From the NCBI RefSeq assembly GCF_910592395.1, contig NC_088308.1, forward strand, positions 746,001 through 806,000: DNA of 60,000 nt. Direction: 5' to 3'. How positions within the stretch are numbered: position 1 is the stretch's first letter; the number at the start of each line of letters is the position of its first letter. Positions 21,359 to 34,300 of this stretch are shown here, piece by piece. A model generated the notes under the pieces. It was not told the origin of the DNA. It ran no database searches and saw nothing but the letters and a program-made list of their open reading frames with translations. Origin of the DNA: Lineus longissimus. Its lineage: Eukaryota; Nemertea; Pilidiophora; Heteronemertea; Lineidae. The translations under genes were made by a program, and so were the position numbers.

Positions 21359-24180
21359 TTGATATCGTCTGCCGGGTGTCAATTGTGATATCTGTTTACA
21401 TCAGCTCATCATTACAGGATACAGAAAAAAACATGATATCACATCCACAATCACGAGTGTAAACGACCATCAATGCTCGGATTCAATCTCGGTTCGGTGT
21501 AACAGTTTTCAATGTCCCCACGGAAATATGTCACGCCCTGTTGTATGGAATCACGTACAGATTAATACTCGTGTGTATAGGTCCTTAGCCTTAGATTTAT
21601 CATGTTTATCGCCAGTCTAAAATGCCCTCCCATCCCCCAGGAAAAAGTGTCCGTCGGTATGGAGTTAAGAGTGTTCTACATAGTGACCATGACCGTCAAT
21701 GCCTCTGAGATAAACAGCGCAAAATAATCCAATGTCATCCAGAAACTCTATCTAGATACACTTCAAACTTTTACACACACGTATCTATTTAGTGACATAG
21801 ATTTTTGTCGTGTGTTCATGGTCTTAAAACAATGTCTCTCAAGCTATTAATCCCGATCATTGAAAGATGAGTTGGGACTAATTCTTCATGGAGGGACTTA
21901 ATTGACCGCTTCTGCTGATCGATGATGACCGTATATACATGCCATATATGCTGACGTTGTTGAATCGTTTACAATTGATCTACATGTACACAACCTGGGC
22001 GGCAATGAACAATACACTTCGACTTTAAATCCACAATAATGAAGGCTGATTAATCAATTGTACTTTGATGCAAAGAAAGTGTATTGCCGTTTGTTTGCGT
22101 CCGCTGGTTTAGCTACCACATGACCATTTACCGCGGTTTTGATTGGCCCGGACCCCCAAACAATAGACACGTATTTTGAACACCAATGAACCGCCATTTT
22201 CACTGCGTATGTCAAGGAGCTTGGACTGCGCAAAAACCGACTCCTCACCATTTTCCCGATTTCTTCCAAATCTTCTTCAATAAGATAAAAGAGGTATTAG
22301 TATCTTTCAATTTTGTTCAAAGAGTCTGGTATTATCAGAATGAAGATAAGATGTGTTTGTCCGCACAAGATTTCAGGCAAAGTTTATGATTCGGAGGCCC
22401 TGGTCCTGGACTATTCTAGTCTAAAGTTGACTGATTCAGTCCTTCCCCCAATGCAAATTCTTGAGAGAATTCACTTCATGGCTGTTGTCACCATCATTGC
22501 ATTCATTGTTCAGACTCCATTTCTTGAGAGAATTCGCTTCAAGGCGGTTCTCGCCATCATTCTTATCTCTGTTCAGACTGAGCTCTCAAATCGTGAAGGG
22601 CGTTCTTATGCCTGTCACGACTGGGGTTGACTAAAATATGTTTAATCAAATTCAAATAATCGTTCACTTTTGTGGCTCCACTATCCCGACTGTGGTGTAG
22701 CACCCGACTATAACTGGCATGAATAGGGAATACGCTGGTTATGGATGTCAGATCGTGGTTTCCTGACTTTTGCAAACAATTTCACTGGACGTAACCCACG
22801 CGGCGACACCAAGGACCGCTGGCTGATCTATTGATATGTTCGTAGTTGGGTGTCAAAGTCGGAGAGACGAAGAGCCACTCGTCTCTTGTAGGGGGTCCAT
22901 TTGGAAGTGTTTGCATTTGTTAGCCTATAAACACAAGATTTTAATCCTTCAGTCTCGAGTTTGGCGGAGAAACTAATCTTACAGAAGGCCCAGTCATATC
23001 TCGTCATTGACAGTATCTCTGGGAGGTCCTGTGTGCCGTTGAACCAATATACTTGAGGCTGTTGGAGAGACTTCTTGTCTAAACAATACCATTCTGCCCC
23101 CTCTAAGGCATAACAATGGTAAGTTATAAACACAAGATTTTAATCCTTGTCTCGGGTGTCTTTGAGAGAACTGATCACACACAATTCCCAATCTACTCGT
23201 CAGCTAGCTGACAGATTCCCTGGGTCGAACGTGTTGCTGAGATGTTTTTGAAGAGATACTTGTGGCTGTTGGAGAGACTTCCTGTCTAAACAGTACCATT
23301 CTGCCCCCTCTAAGGCATATATTGATACTAAATTGACTACTAAATGAAAGCAGGTCAACACAATTATGGGCGAGCGGGTCGAGTATAATGCAAATGATCA
23401 ACCGTGTTTTGCATATTTGATATGATGTCATGTTTTGGCAAAAGAATTCGGCTTCAAATGGTTTTCAGTCATATTCAAATAACCACAACACGTCAATAAT
23501 AGATTAAATAACATGCCACTCTCTATATCTTGCGGTTAACTTCAACTCTTTAGTTTTCAGAGAGCATGTGCCATGGAACTGCCGACTTTCCGATGTAACC
23601 GTAATGAATGCCAGCCAGAAAATGAGTCTTCTACTGTAATTACGGTGACGTATGAAGGTATTTGGTAATACTGAAAGCAAAGAGTTGACCCAAAGCAGCA
23701 TGAGATGTGGACGAGCATCCAAATGACCTTGATATGCGTGGATGCAATGAATCTAGAGGCTATGGGCAGAATTTCCTTTCACACGGTCCCATGCCGAAAA
23801 TCTGATCGGCTGTCAAGGAGTGAGTTAGGGCCTACGTCAGCTGGTAGGATACCTTGGACACCGTTTGCATGATGACTATTTTCTTGTGTCCAAGAACTTG
23901 GCCTCAGGAAGAAAAGGTCGCAAATTCCTTTTTTTCAAATGATTGACTCTCACCTCTTATCTTTCAGCAGAAACTTTCATGAGAGAGGGTTGGAGCCGGA
24001 GTCATTGCTTTCAGTAACAAGTAGACCCACTGCATGCAGACCCCCGGGGTGCGGACCGCGTGAACGTGCGGGGAATGGTTGAATCAAGACGACACACCTT
24101 CCTGAACTGTAAAGCTGTTGCGCATACAATAGTGCATAAAACATGTCGTTTCTTCTTGAATTGAGTGTATTCTCCAATAC

Positions 24181-24254
24181 TCCATCAGGGCCGTATTTAA
24201 CTTTTTTGTCCAGGGGGGGCAATGGGATAGATCGCCGAAGGCGATCTGCATGCG
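24181..24254. mobile_element. Spacer between duplicates with a hAT-like terminus
   Basis: These 74 bp separate the two copies. cagggccgtatttaac at 24186 resembles a hAT-type terminal inverted repeat (CAGGG), a run of seven G follows, and gatcgcc-gaa-ggcgatc at 24230-24246 is a perfect 7-bp hairpin. The matching opposite terminus was not identified, so this is a fragment at best. Confidence 0.4.
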
Positions 24255-27200
24255 CCACAAGATCAACAGAAGCACGCTAACACCTAGACACAGGAGAAAT
24301 ATGAGAAGGGTTTTAAAAGTTGTGCGTGTCAGTAGATTCTGGGCTGATTGGGTGCTATAATTCTGATATCTGCACGCACAGGTCTGTGTCCACGCCACGA
24401 ATCGCGGCGTAGCAGGATCCAAGATGGCGGCCTGTGTTGGCAGTCAAATTGCCATGACGGAGTCGTTTTTACAATCGGTTTCCCCGATGACATACGTGAC
24501 CAAATTGGGCCGTGCGATTGAGACGGGCCAGCCTGCTGCTGGTTGTTGAAGAGACGCCGAATCACGTTTGTAGGGTCCAAGGCCAGTAACCACACATAGC
24601 GGGCAATACTGGTTCAGAGCCTGACGTAACTCACCGAAAGGCAATACTTTGGCATGACAACATGACAGAAATCAACAGCTAGAATTTGTTTTCATCAGAA
24701 GTGGCATGATGTTCACGAGGATAGGTATGAACCAATTAATTCTGAAAGAACCTACATCAAGCGTCAGCTGCTCAATCAGCGTTAGAGACAAATGCCAACG
24801 TTAGCTCAACGTTATTGCTAACGCTGTTGCTAAGGGCCTAGTACATCACTCACTCGCAGCGGTTAGAGATGTCCTGAGATCATTCTTTTCAAGAGAGGAA
24901 TTATTCCAGGCGCGTGACCGGATCGTTGATGGTGTGAGAATTCGACTTCGTACAAAGATTATCACTACGTTGACACAGACATCCATGGTGACTTTGGAAC
25001 TCTGCGCCTTCCTAGCATGTGATATCATTATTTCCAGCAGTGGTGGAACACTGCCCAAAGCCTCAGATTATGCACTCATGATCACCTTCACAGCAGGAAT
25101 TATCTCGAACGGGTATAATTGATTTTTGATATCGTCTGCCGGGTGTCAATTGTGATATCTGTTTACATCAGCTCATCATTACAGGATACAGAAAAAAACA
25201 TGATATCACATCCACAATCACGAGTGTAAACGACCATCAATGCTCGGATTCAATCTCTGTTCGGTGTAACAGTTTTCAATGTACCCACGGAAATATGTCA
25301 CGCCCTGTTGTATGGAATCACGTACAGATTAATACTCGTGTGTTTAGGTCCTTGGCCTTAGATTTATCATGTTTATCGCCAGTCTAAAATGCCCTCCCAT
25401 CCCCCAGGAAAAAGTGTCCGTCGGTATGGAGTTAAGAGTGTTCTACATAGTGACCATGACCGTCAATGCCTCTGAGATAAACAGCGCAAAATAATCCAAT
25501 GTCATCCAGAAACTCTATCTAGATACACTTCAAACTTTTACACACACGTATCTATTTAGTGACATAGATTTTTGTCGTGTGTTCATGGTCTTAAAACAAT
25601 GTCTCTCAAGCTATTAATCCCGATCATTGAACGATGAGTTGGGACTAATTCTACATGGAGGGACTTAATTGACCGCTTCTGCTGATCGATGATGACCGTA
25701 TATACATGCCATATATGCTGACGTTGTTGAATCGTTTACAATTGATCTACATGTACACAACCTGGGCGGCAATGAACAATACGCTTCGACTTTAAATCCA
25801 CAATAATGAAGGCTGATTAATTGTACTTCGATGCAAAGAAAGTATATTCTCGTTTTGTGGTTTAGCTACCACATGACCATTTACCGCGGTTTTGATTGGC
25901 CCGGACCCCCTAACAATAGACATGTATTTTGAACACCAATGAACCGCCATTTTCACTGCGTATGTCCAGGAGCTTGGACTGCGCAAAAACCGACTCCTCA
26001 CCATTTTCCCGATTTCTTCCAAATCTTCTTCAATAAGGTAAAAGAGGTATTAGTATCTTTCAATTTTGTTCAAAGAGTCTGGTATTATCAGAATGAAGAT
26101 AAGATGTGTTTGTCCGCACAAGATTTCAGGCAAAGTTTATGATTCGGAGGTCCTGGTCTTGGACTATTCTCGTCTAAAGTTGATTAATTCATTCCCTCCC
26201 CCCAATGCAAATTCTTGAGAGAATTCACTTCATGGCTGTTGTCACCATCATTGTAATCACTGTTCAGACTCCATTTCTTGAGAGAATTCATTCGCTTCAT
26301 GGCTGTTATCGCCATCATTGCATTCACTGTTCAGACTCCATTTCTTGAGATAATTCGCTTCAAGGCGGTTTTCGCCATCATTCTTATCTCTGTTCAGACT
26401 GAGCTCTCAAATCGTGAAGGGCGTTCTTATGCCTGTCACGACTGGGGTTGACTAAAATGTGTTTAATCAAATTCAAATAATCGTTCACTTTGTGGCTCCA
26501 CTATCCCGACTGTGGTGTAGCACCCGACTATAACTGGCATGAATAGGGAATACGCTGGTTATGGATGTCAGATCGTGGTTTCCTGACTTTTGCAAACAAT
26601 TTCACTGGACGTAACCCACGCGGCGACACCAAGGACCGCTGGCTGATCTATTGATATGTTCGTAGTTGGGTGTCAAAGTCGGAGAGACGAAGAGCCACTC
26701 GTCTCTTGTAGGGGGTCCATTTGGAAGTGTTTGCATTTGTTAGCCTATAAACACAAGATTTTAATCCTTCAGTCTCGAGTTTGGCGGAGAAACTAATCTT
26801 ACAGAAGGCCCAGTCATATCTCGTCATTGACAGTATCTCTGGGAGGTCCTGTGTGCCGTTGAACCAATATTCTTGAGGCTGTTGGAGAGACTTCTTGTCT
26901 AAACAATACCATTCTGCCCCCTCTAAGGCATAACAATGGTAAGTTATAAACACAAGATTTTAATCCTTGTCTCGGGTGTCTTTGAGAGAACTGATCACAC
27001 ACAATTCCCAATCTACTCGTCAGCTAGCTGACAGATTACCTGGGTTGAACGTGTTGCTGAGATGTTTTTGAAGAGATACTTGTGGCTGTTGGAGAGACTT
27101 CTTGTCTAAACAGTATTCTGCCCCCTCTAAGGCATATATTGATACTAAATTGACTACTAAATGAAAGCAGGTCAACACAATTATGGGCGAGCGGGTCGAG

Positions 27201-28007
27201 TATAATGTAAATGATCAGCCGTGTTTTGCAAGGATGATATGATGTCATGTTTTGGCGAAAGAATTCGGCTTCATATGGTTTTCAGTCAGATTCAAATAAC
27301 CACAACACGTCAATAATAGATTAAATAACATGCCACTCTATCTTGCGGTTAACTTCAACTCTTTAGTTTTCAGAGAGCAGGTGCCATGGACCTGCCGACT
27401 TTCCGATGTAACCGTAATGAATGCCAGCCAGAAAATGAGTCTTCTATTGTAATTACGGTGACGTATGAAGGTATTTGGTAATACTGAAAGCAAAGAGTTG
27501 ACCCAAAGCAGCATGAGATGTGGACGAGAACCCAAATGACCTTGATATGCGTGGATGCAATGAATCTAGAGGCTATGGGCAGAATTTCCTTTCACACGGG
27601 TCCCATGCCGAAAATCTGATCGGCTGTCAAGGAGTGAGTTAGGGCCTACGTCAGCTAGCTGGTAGGATACCTTGGACACCGTTTGCATGATGACTATTTT
27701 CTTGTGTCCAAAAACTTGGCCCCAGGATCAGAAGAAAAGGTCGCAAATACCTTTTTTTGAAATGATTGACTCTCACCTCTTATCTTTCAGCAGAAACTTT
27801 CATGAGAGAGGGTTGGAGCCGGAGTCATTGCTTTCAGTAATAAGTAGACCCAACTGTGCATGCGGACCCCCGGGGTGCGGACCGTGTGAATGTGCGGGGG
27901 AATGGTTGAATCAAGACGACACTCCTTCCTGAACTGTAAAGCTGTTGCGCATACAATAGTGCATAAAACATGTCGTTTCTTCTTGAATTGAGTGTATTCT
28001 CCAATAC
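24255..28007. repeat. Tandem segmental duplication, copy 2 (3.75 kb)
   Basis: Direct repeat of 20488-24180. Offset is exactly 3,767 bp over the first kilobase and then drifts (3,738 near 22.05 kb, 3,820 near 22.83 kb) through indels. Copy 2 has three 63-bp units at 26212-26403 where copy 1 has two, one of them with a 4-bp insertion. The equivalents of the YY1 block (24421) and the unidentified frame (24805-25125) are unchanged. Confidence 0.92.
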
Positions 28008-28259
28008 GCCATTGCATGATTACTGTAAAATGAGCAGGATGCCGTTGAGACTCTTTTCAGATGTCTCTTTCCTTTGGTGTGTTTGAAGGTTGAGACGGCT
28101 TCTGGCCGAGATTGCATCTCAGTATGGTAAGTTCCTTACTCTGAGGCTTTCCAGCACTGTTATCAAATAAACTATTGAGAATGTAAATATTGTGTTTGAT
28201 TTAAATCTCTTCTCAGCAGCCCAACAAAAATAACTGAATGAATAAAATGTTTGAAAATC
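28008..28259. other. Spacer between duplication and PRKDC promoter
   Basis: Contains AATAAA at 28166-28171 and a second AATAAA near 28238 on the + strand, which could end a transcript coming from the duplicated region. No coding exon supported. Confidence 0.4.
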
Positions 28260-28354
28260 ATCCCGTAATGAGCTGGCGCTGACCGCGCCAGAATCGGTGG
28301 CGACGACCGCGGCCAATGTGGAATTGGTCGAAAAAAAAAAACCTTCGCGGCGCG
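28260..28354 (+). promoter_or_regulatory. PRKDC: PRKDC proximal promoter / 5' UTR
   Basis: This CpG-containing block sits directly before the start codon. It has a perfect inverted repeat TGGCGC-tgacc-GCGCCA (28274-28290) resembling an E2F/DP site, then opposed CCAAT boxes (CCAAT 28313-28317, ATTGG 28323-28327), an A-run of 10, and cgcggcgcgATGGCG around the ATG. No TATA box. E2F and NF-Y type elements suit a growth-linked DNA-repair gene, but binding is inferred from motifs only. Confidence 0.5.
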
Positions 28355-31300
28355 ATGGCGACAAATCTGTCAAATCTACAAAATAAATTCGCTGATTTGC
28401 ACGAATGCAGAGGTGGCAATGGCGGTCTCGATGCCAAAGTGGCTGCAGATAAAGCAAACAATATCGTTTGTGACATTGGTCACCTCTGTCTGCAAGATAT
28501 CACGGATAAAGAGATAGGTAAACACCACCGGTTTGCCATCTCGTTTATGTACATCACTGTACAAAATGTACATGGACTACAGGGTGTACCAAAAATCCTT
28601 CAATTTCTCTTCTTCTGATTTGTCGTGTCCTTGTCATGTCCATACCTGCTTGGGCCTTATTGCCTTCACAGCAGGTATGGAGGTGTTTGTATGGCTTTAA
28701 GCCTGTTCGGTGCCTTTCGTTGCTGATTAACTAAGACCAGTGAGCAAGCTGGGACTGGGTAGTGGGTGGGTGTGGGATGACCATCATCATTATCTGTAGT
28801 TCCAATCAACAGACACTTCGACTTTGACACTTGTCCACACACAGGCACAGGCACCTCTCCGAGTCTCCAACTCCTGGTCCTAAGAGAGTGAGATTAGACT
28901 CCCGTCATCCTGTTGGGAGACGGTCACACTCTCACACTTTTGGATGGTGTTCCTTTGTCTCATTTGGCAGTCGCATACTGGAGAAGATTCGAGGTGCAGT
29001 CACAGCCGCTCTGTTCCCCTGTGCCGTATGTGGTCACAGCCCGGGAAGAGTCGCCCCGCACTCGCCCTCGCCCCGAGCCGTCGCCGGCAAGGGGGTTCCG
29101 GTCTTCAATTTTTTGGCTGTCGTGTGCGCCGGTGCGGTTGGCCGGCGAGACGCTGGCCGCGGGGGGCCCATTTGTGGTTGCCGTCACTGAGACACCAGCA
29201 CTGTCAGACTGAGACAAAGGCTGGCGCTATCTCCATTCCATCCAACAATCTGTCTTCAAACTGCTGAAAGGAGTCTGAGATGCAAAGCCCTATCCCCAGC
29301 CACTGACAACCCTGATCACCCAAGAAAACGTGGGAGACAACCTTGTCTTAAGTACTACAAGCCCTCACCGTGGAAACTCCATCTAAGGCACATTCTGTGG
29401 GACTATCCCGCGATGTAGGATGAAGACAGGATGGTTGGATCCAAAGTCAATGAAGATGAAGCTGTAGGGAAACATCGAAGTGTCGACTAAGTCACGTAAG
29501 ATATTGCAGATTGAGTTCATCACAAGTCCCTCTGTTGCCTTTTCAGATTATAGTTGTTCACTGCTCTTTGATAAGGAAACTGGCCTCCTAACATTCCTGA
29601 GACAGGTGGCTCTAAATGATCAGGTTTGTATTGGTATAACTGGAAGCAAAAGTTTTCTTTTCTTTAAACAGGACAGCAATCATTCCAAAACTGAGGTCGG
29701 TTTTGATTCTCTCGGTCTAACTGTCATGACAATATGATTTGTCACGAGATGTTTTGAATTTGTAACTTCTAGAATTTCGGAAATACTTAGTTGATTTGTC
29801 CAATTGACTTTTACGAAGCAACTGAAGTTGATCTGCAGCTGAGCACTATAATTGCTGGTAACTTAAATCTTATTCCAGTTCACCAACTGCAAAGCATCAT
29901 CACTGGACTTCCTTCTCTCCTTCTTGAACAAAGTTGAGAAGAAGGTTTTGCCATATGCTGTGGATTTGAAGGTGAGAACATATATATTTTGTGACATGCC
30001 TTGAATCTGGAAAAGTTTCTCCAATATTGCCACAACCCTGATATTAATCAAGAGTAAGACAGTGGACGCTAGCTTGAATTTGGGACTTGATTGTGTGGTG
30101 CGTGTGGCCAGTAGTAGCTGGACTTGAATCTGCACCAAGATGCAGGTTGAACTGGTTTCACCAATATATTGCCAATGAGATAGGCATTTTTACAGAAGGT
30201 GTATCACGTGGTTGGGAGTTGAGATGGGCAGATATGTAACTTTCTCCAAAAATGTTGGCAATTTGTTTAGGAGCATGACGATGTGGTTTTCTCTTCTTGC
30301 AGGATGTGTGTATTTCCTTGTTCAGGGACAGGTTTGCCAAGGTCAAGAATGGAACATTCCCTGTCCTCATCAAGGTAAACAAGACGCTTGCTGATGCTGT
30401 GAAGAAATGTGGATTCACAGCAAATCAGGCTGATCTATTTGCTAATTCATTAAGTGTGATTGGAACATTGAAGGCTGCAGATTTCAAACTTCTGGGAGTA
30501 TTTGATCAAAATGAGAAATCTTTTGCTGGATTTCAAAATGGATTACATGACTTCGGTTTCAAAATAATACATTGCATCATCAAGGTAGCTTTCTGCATTT
30601 CGTAATGATGAATAAGGAACAGAGAAATCAGAGTGCTTGCTTGTGGACAGTTACATAAACCTCGTCCCTACAACACAATTCCATGATGATGCAGTGTATC
30701 TTTGTGTAAAAGTATGAAATCCTGAACTGTTCCTATCGAAACATTCTTGTTTTTCAGCTGCTTGAGTTGACAACAGGATCCGAATTGGGTGATGAACTAA
30801 AAGTGTCCAAAATTATAGACAAATACTTCATGGAATTAACACAGGCAACCAAACACTCTGCCACCGGTTAGTTTAATGATTGTCAAGATTAGGGATGGTT
30901 CGTGTAACCTCACTGTAGTCAAAGGAAGTGCTCTTGTCAAAGTGAACATCAACATCCCTCCTTGCCCCAACATCAATTCATTCAGATAATGACACAAGTA
31001 AAACGGTTGTCATATCATCTTCCCCACTCTCAGTGGTTCAAAGGCTATACCAGAGGAACTCAATTCGATCTGCTTTATTTTAAAGTTTTCTCGATTAATG
31101 ATTTCATTAAGCTTTTCTTTTTTCATTTCCAACTTCTACATTTCTGTCATATGATGTTTTCCAGTGAAGCAAGGTATCTATACATTGCTGGGTGTGATAT
31201 GTAAGGTGTATCCAGAATTAATGGTCAACTATTCAGAAAGATTGCTGGGAGTCTACATGAAATCCCTAAAAGAGCAGGTGAGCTGGCTTCTTCTAATCAC

Positions 31301-34300
31301 TTTCATATTTCTTAGTAATTATCTTTTGTTAATGAGTGAATCCCTCACACCAATCATCATCCTCAAAAATTTGTTGAGGTTAAATGGCTTAACACTGTTG
31401 TAACAACCCCCACATTGTTGTTTTTTTCAGATGACATCTCAGACCAAAAAGCCAGAACTTTCCATTATCGCTGGTTGTTTTGATGGGCTCACCAGTTACC
31501 TTGTCAACTTCACACAGTCAGCGGAAGAAGGTAGAGTAAAGTCACTTCTTCCAATATAATGGATCAAGTCTGTCATAACCTGCCCAACTGATGAAGCAGT
31601 CGTGATATAAGCTCAATGCATGAAGGCAACTGAAACCTTGAAGGTAAACAGGTTCACTCAATGTGACCAGTGACCACCAGCACTAACAGCAATTCTTTCT
31701 GCTTTCCATATCTTGAGGTTCAAAGACGGCATCAAATTCTTACTTCAGTGGATGTGACTAGTTGTGTGTTACATCAGGTCCTCATCTCAGCCTTCATCTC
31801 CCATCTAGCTCCTCACACCAGGTGTTTTTGCACTTGACAAGACTTCCTCATCCAATGTTATGTCTTTTGCAGGCTCCAAGTATTCGTATGACATCTTCAA
31901 CTACACCAGGAAAGCTATCAATCCTAATATCAACATGACTCGCTACCAGATGGTCATCTCTGCTCTCAGTCTACTCAAAGAACACGGTCAACAGTTTGGA
32001 GAATACCTGATTGAAGATTATCAGGTTGGTGTCTTGAACTGTCTATTGCCATAGGCACATCAGTCATGGTCAAAAAGTACCAAACCTTCTTCTTGTCTGC
32101 CGATTACCAACAGTTTGTGCTTTATGGACTGAGGCGCATTGAATGCCCTACCAACATCTTTTCATTTGACAGTCTTTTAAATGTGTAAAATGTTTTGGTC
32201 ATTTGGTCGAAGTAGGCCAAAACTTAGTCTTGGTTCCACAGAATTTGGCTCTCAGCTAGCAGTCTTCTGGTCCATTCGGTTTCCCCTTATTAACACGAGT
32301 AGGTATTAAAAAGATGTTATCGTTTCAGTTGATGTATGAGCGGCTGTCCCACTGGGGTAACTACCATAACAGGGATGTGGCGATAGTTGGCAGGTTGGCC
32401 CTGGAGACATTCCTCAAACAGATAGCTGACATGTTGGTCTTAAAAGCAAAGAAGGGGACGGAAGACAGACAGATATTCCAGGTGGGAAGATTTGATTAGA
32501 GTGGGTTGTTGGGTATTCCACATGTATGCTGAAAGGTTGTGAAAGGTGTTCCGTGAGTCGGCCGTTAATGTTTTAACTCCAGTTCCATCTCCAGAGGACT
32601 GCAGGGATCTCTACTTGATGAGTCGCTGTGGTCTAGTGCCTTGGGTTCTTGGCTAGCATTCATGAGGTCCCTGGATCGAACCCCACAGGTTGTAGTGCTG
32701 ATTAAGCAGCAGATCTGAGTGATACTGAAAGGTTTTTGGGTAGACCAGGGTTAAAAGTGATGTCGAAAGATAACTTCTACCGCAGTTGATACCAGACTAC
32801 CCAAACTTCAACGTCTTACTTCTTAGCTGGTTGATTACACTCGTACGTGATGCAAGTTTGAATAATGATTTACCTTTCTCTTCACAGTACTTCATCCAAA
32901 AATTCTGTGGTGTGATGAACAATAATTCATCAGATGCGAAACAGGTTTCCCTGGCGATCAGAGGTTATGGCTACTTTGCTGCGGTAAGCTTATGACTAAT
33001 TAGTCTGTATTCCCCGATCAAGTTAGTTGTTCGTTGATCAAAGAGAAGCACTAAATTGGCATTATCTGCTAAGTTCAGTCTGCAGAGCGTAGTGGCAAAG
33101 ACTGCAATAGCTTTTTACTCAAATGTATTTCCAAATCGGTTCAAGTGTGTTGCAGCAGAAACAGAGATGGACAGTACTGATTCTGTTAGTATTTTAGTGT
33201 TTTTGACGGCGTTTGAAAATTTTGTTCCGCTGCCTTTCAGCCGTGCAAGATTTTCATGACTCCTGAAGATGTCAAGTTCATGTTCGCCGAGATGATCCAG
33301 AGAAGTGAGCAGTTGTTCTTCACTCAGAGCGAGGTGATTGATGAGAAGATTCACAGTTTACCCAGCTTCGTTGAGGCACTCGCCAGCATTGTCAAGGAAA
33401 TGGAGGAGGTATGAAGGAAAGTTTGTGTGCTTAGAACTGATGTTACTTTCTTGTGAATTAACACTATGACATTAGGGTTGTTCACATGGAACCCAACCGA
33501 TCGAGATCGATCCAGATTGGTCCAGCCGTGTTAACGCACACGCATATGATCACACGGCATTGACTTATGGCTAAACGCTCGACTTCTGGCTCTGTTCTAT
33601 TCTGGTAGTTGTCTGGCCACCTCGGCAGGTTGAGGACACCAGGTATACCAAGTCCACTCCACTTTCAGGTCTCAGACACATTCCTTGGCTCCATGGAGAG
33701 ACTGGTGGTCATACTGATAGAAAACTTCCACAAGTTCCATCAGAATACTAACTTCATCTGCATCAAATCCATCTTACGTGTCCTAATGGCACTTGCACCA
33801 AAGGGGGCAACATTCAGAAACTTCTTATCGAAGATAGGTAAGAATAATTCCCATTTATTGACTTGCCAATAGCTTACATTATGATTAATACACTGCCTGT
33901 GGAAGGTGTAGGAGTGAAAACTAAGCTGATTGTAGTTCTGAGAGCGAAGTTGATGACCAGACAACAACAGGCAGCTAGCTTACTAACGTTATGAAGTTAT
34001 CTGTTGATATTTCAGTGTATCAAGGTTTGATCAGGACATGTTCGCATCAAGTTGTGGTTGAGATAGAGCTACAGGAGTCTACGGGCCTGGTTGATGACGA
34101 GTCGAGGGAAAGAAAGGTCACTTACAAGGATTACATTCCCTTGTGGGAGAGCCTGCTGGATGTCCAACAACAGAAGGTTGGTGGAAATGTATTGTCTTCT
34201 CATACCAATTCCATCAGCTGGTTATCACTCTCAACATAGCAGGTCATCTGCTCCTATAGCCTCAAGTTACTGCCCACGTGCACAAATGTCTTGTATGAGG

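Larger units (their letters stand above)
20488..24180. repeat. Tandem segmental duplication, copy 1 (3.69 kb)
   Basis: This matches 24255-28007 in direct orientation, starting at ccacaagatcaacagaagc and ending at gtattctccaatac. Bases 20488-21490 show no difference from copy 2 on direct line-by-line reading. Substitutions and small indels then begin (21491, 21513, 21566 and on), and a larger replacement lies near 22045-22110. Internal repeats include a ~200-bp direct repeat (22926-23117 and 23123-23318, marked by tataaacacaagattttaat) and two 63-bp units at 22458-22583. No known transposase, reverse transcriptase or conserved protein was recognised. Confidence 0.92.
28355..32983 (+). other. 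PRKDC: PRKDC exons 1-10 (model residues 1-376)
   Basis: Exons: 28355-28517, 29547-29623, 29879-29971, 30303-30374, 30758-30866, 31165-31277, 31431-31530, 31873-32024, 32329-32481, 32888-32983. They encode the N-terminal HEAT ring that wraps DNA and Ku. [17 protein letters not shown] is the start; the exon 1 sequence is poorly conserved and rests on the frame, phase 1 donor and promoter context. From [15 protein letters not shown] (exon 2) similarity to vertebrate DNA-PKcs is continuous, and it is strong at [13 protein letters not shown] (exon 10). Confidence 0.9.

Noticed and set aside
22313-22630. 105-codon plus-strand frame with hydrophobic repeats
   Set aside because: The corresponding 63-bp repeat in copy 2 carries a 4-bp insertion and different unit number, so the frame is not maintained.
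24084-24422. 112-codon minus-strand frame with a hydrophobic segment resembling a membrane-protein C-terminus
   Set aside because: It spans the duplication junction; in copy 1 the frame stops exactly at the boundary (TGA at 20485-20487). The continuity in copy 2 is created by the rearrangement. A distant likeness to CD225-type tails was considered, but no matching upstream exon was found.
28575-28600. ctacagggtgtaccaaaaat as a mariner terminus
   Set aside because: Only one end is present and the match to the 18.5-kb MITE arm is short; chance cannot be excluded.
28831-29267. Three forward and one reverse open frame of 85-119 codons
   Set aside because: They overlap in a GC-rich patch of PRKDC intron 1 where stops are rare; no family similarity and no phase-compatible splice sites.
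32622-32700. Functional tRNA gene
   Set aside because: Box A and box B-like strings are present, but no complete acceptor stem or cloverleaf pairs; better explained as a tRNA-derived SINE.
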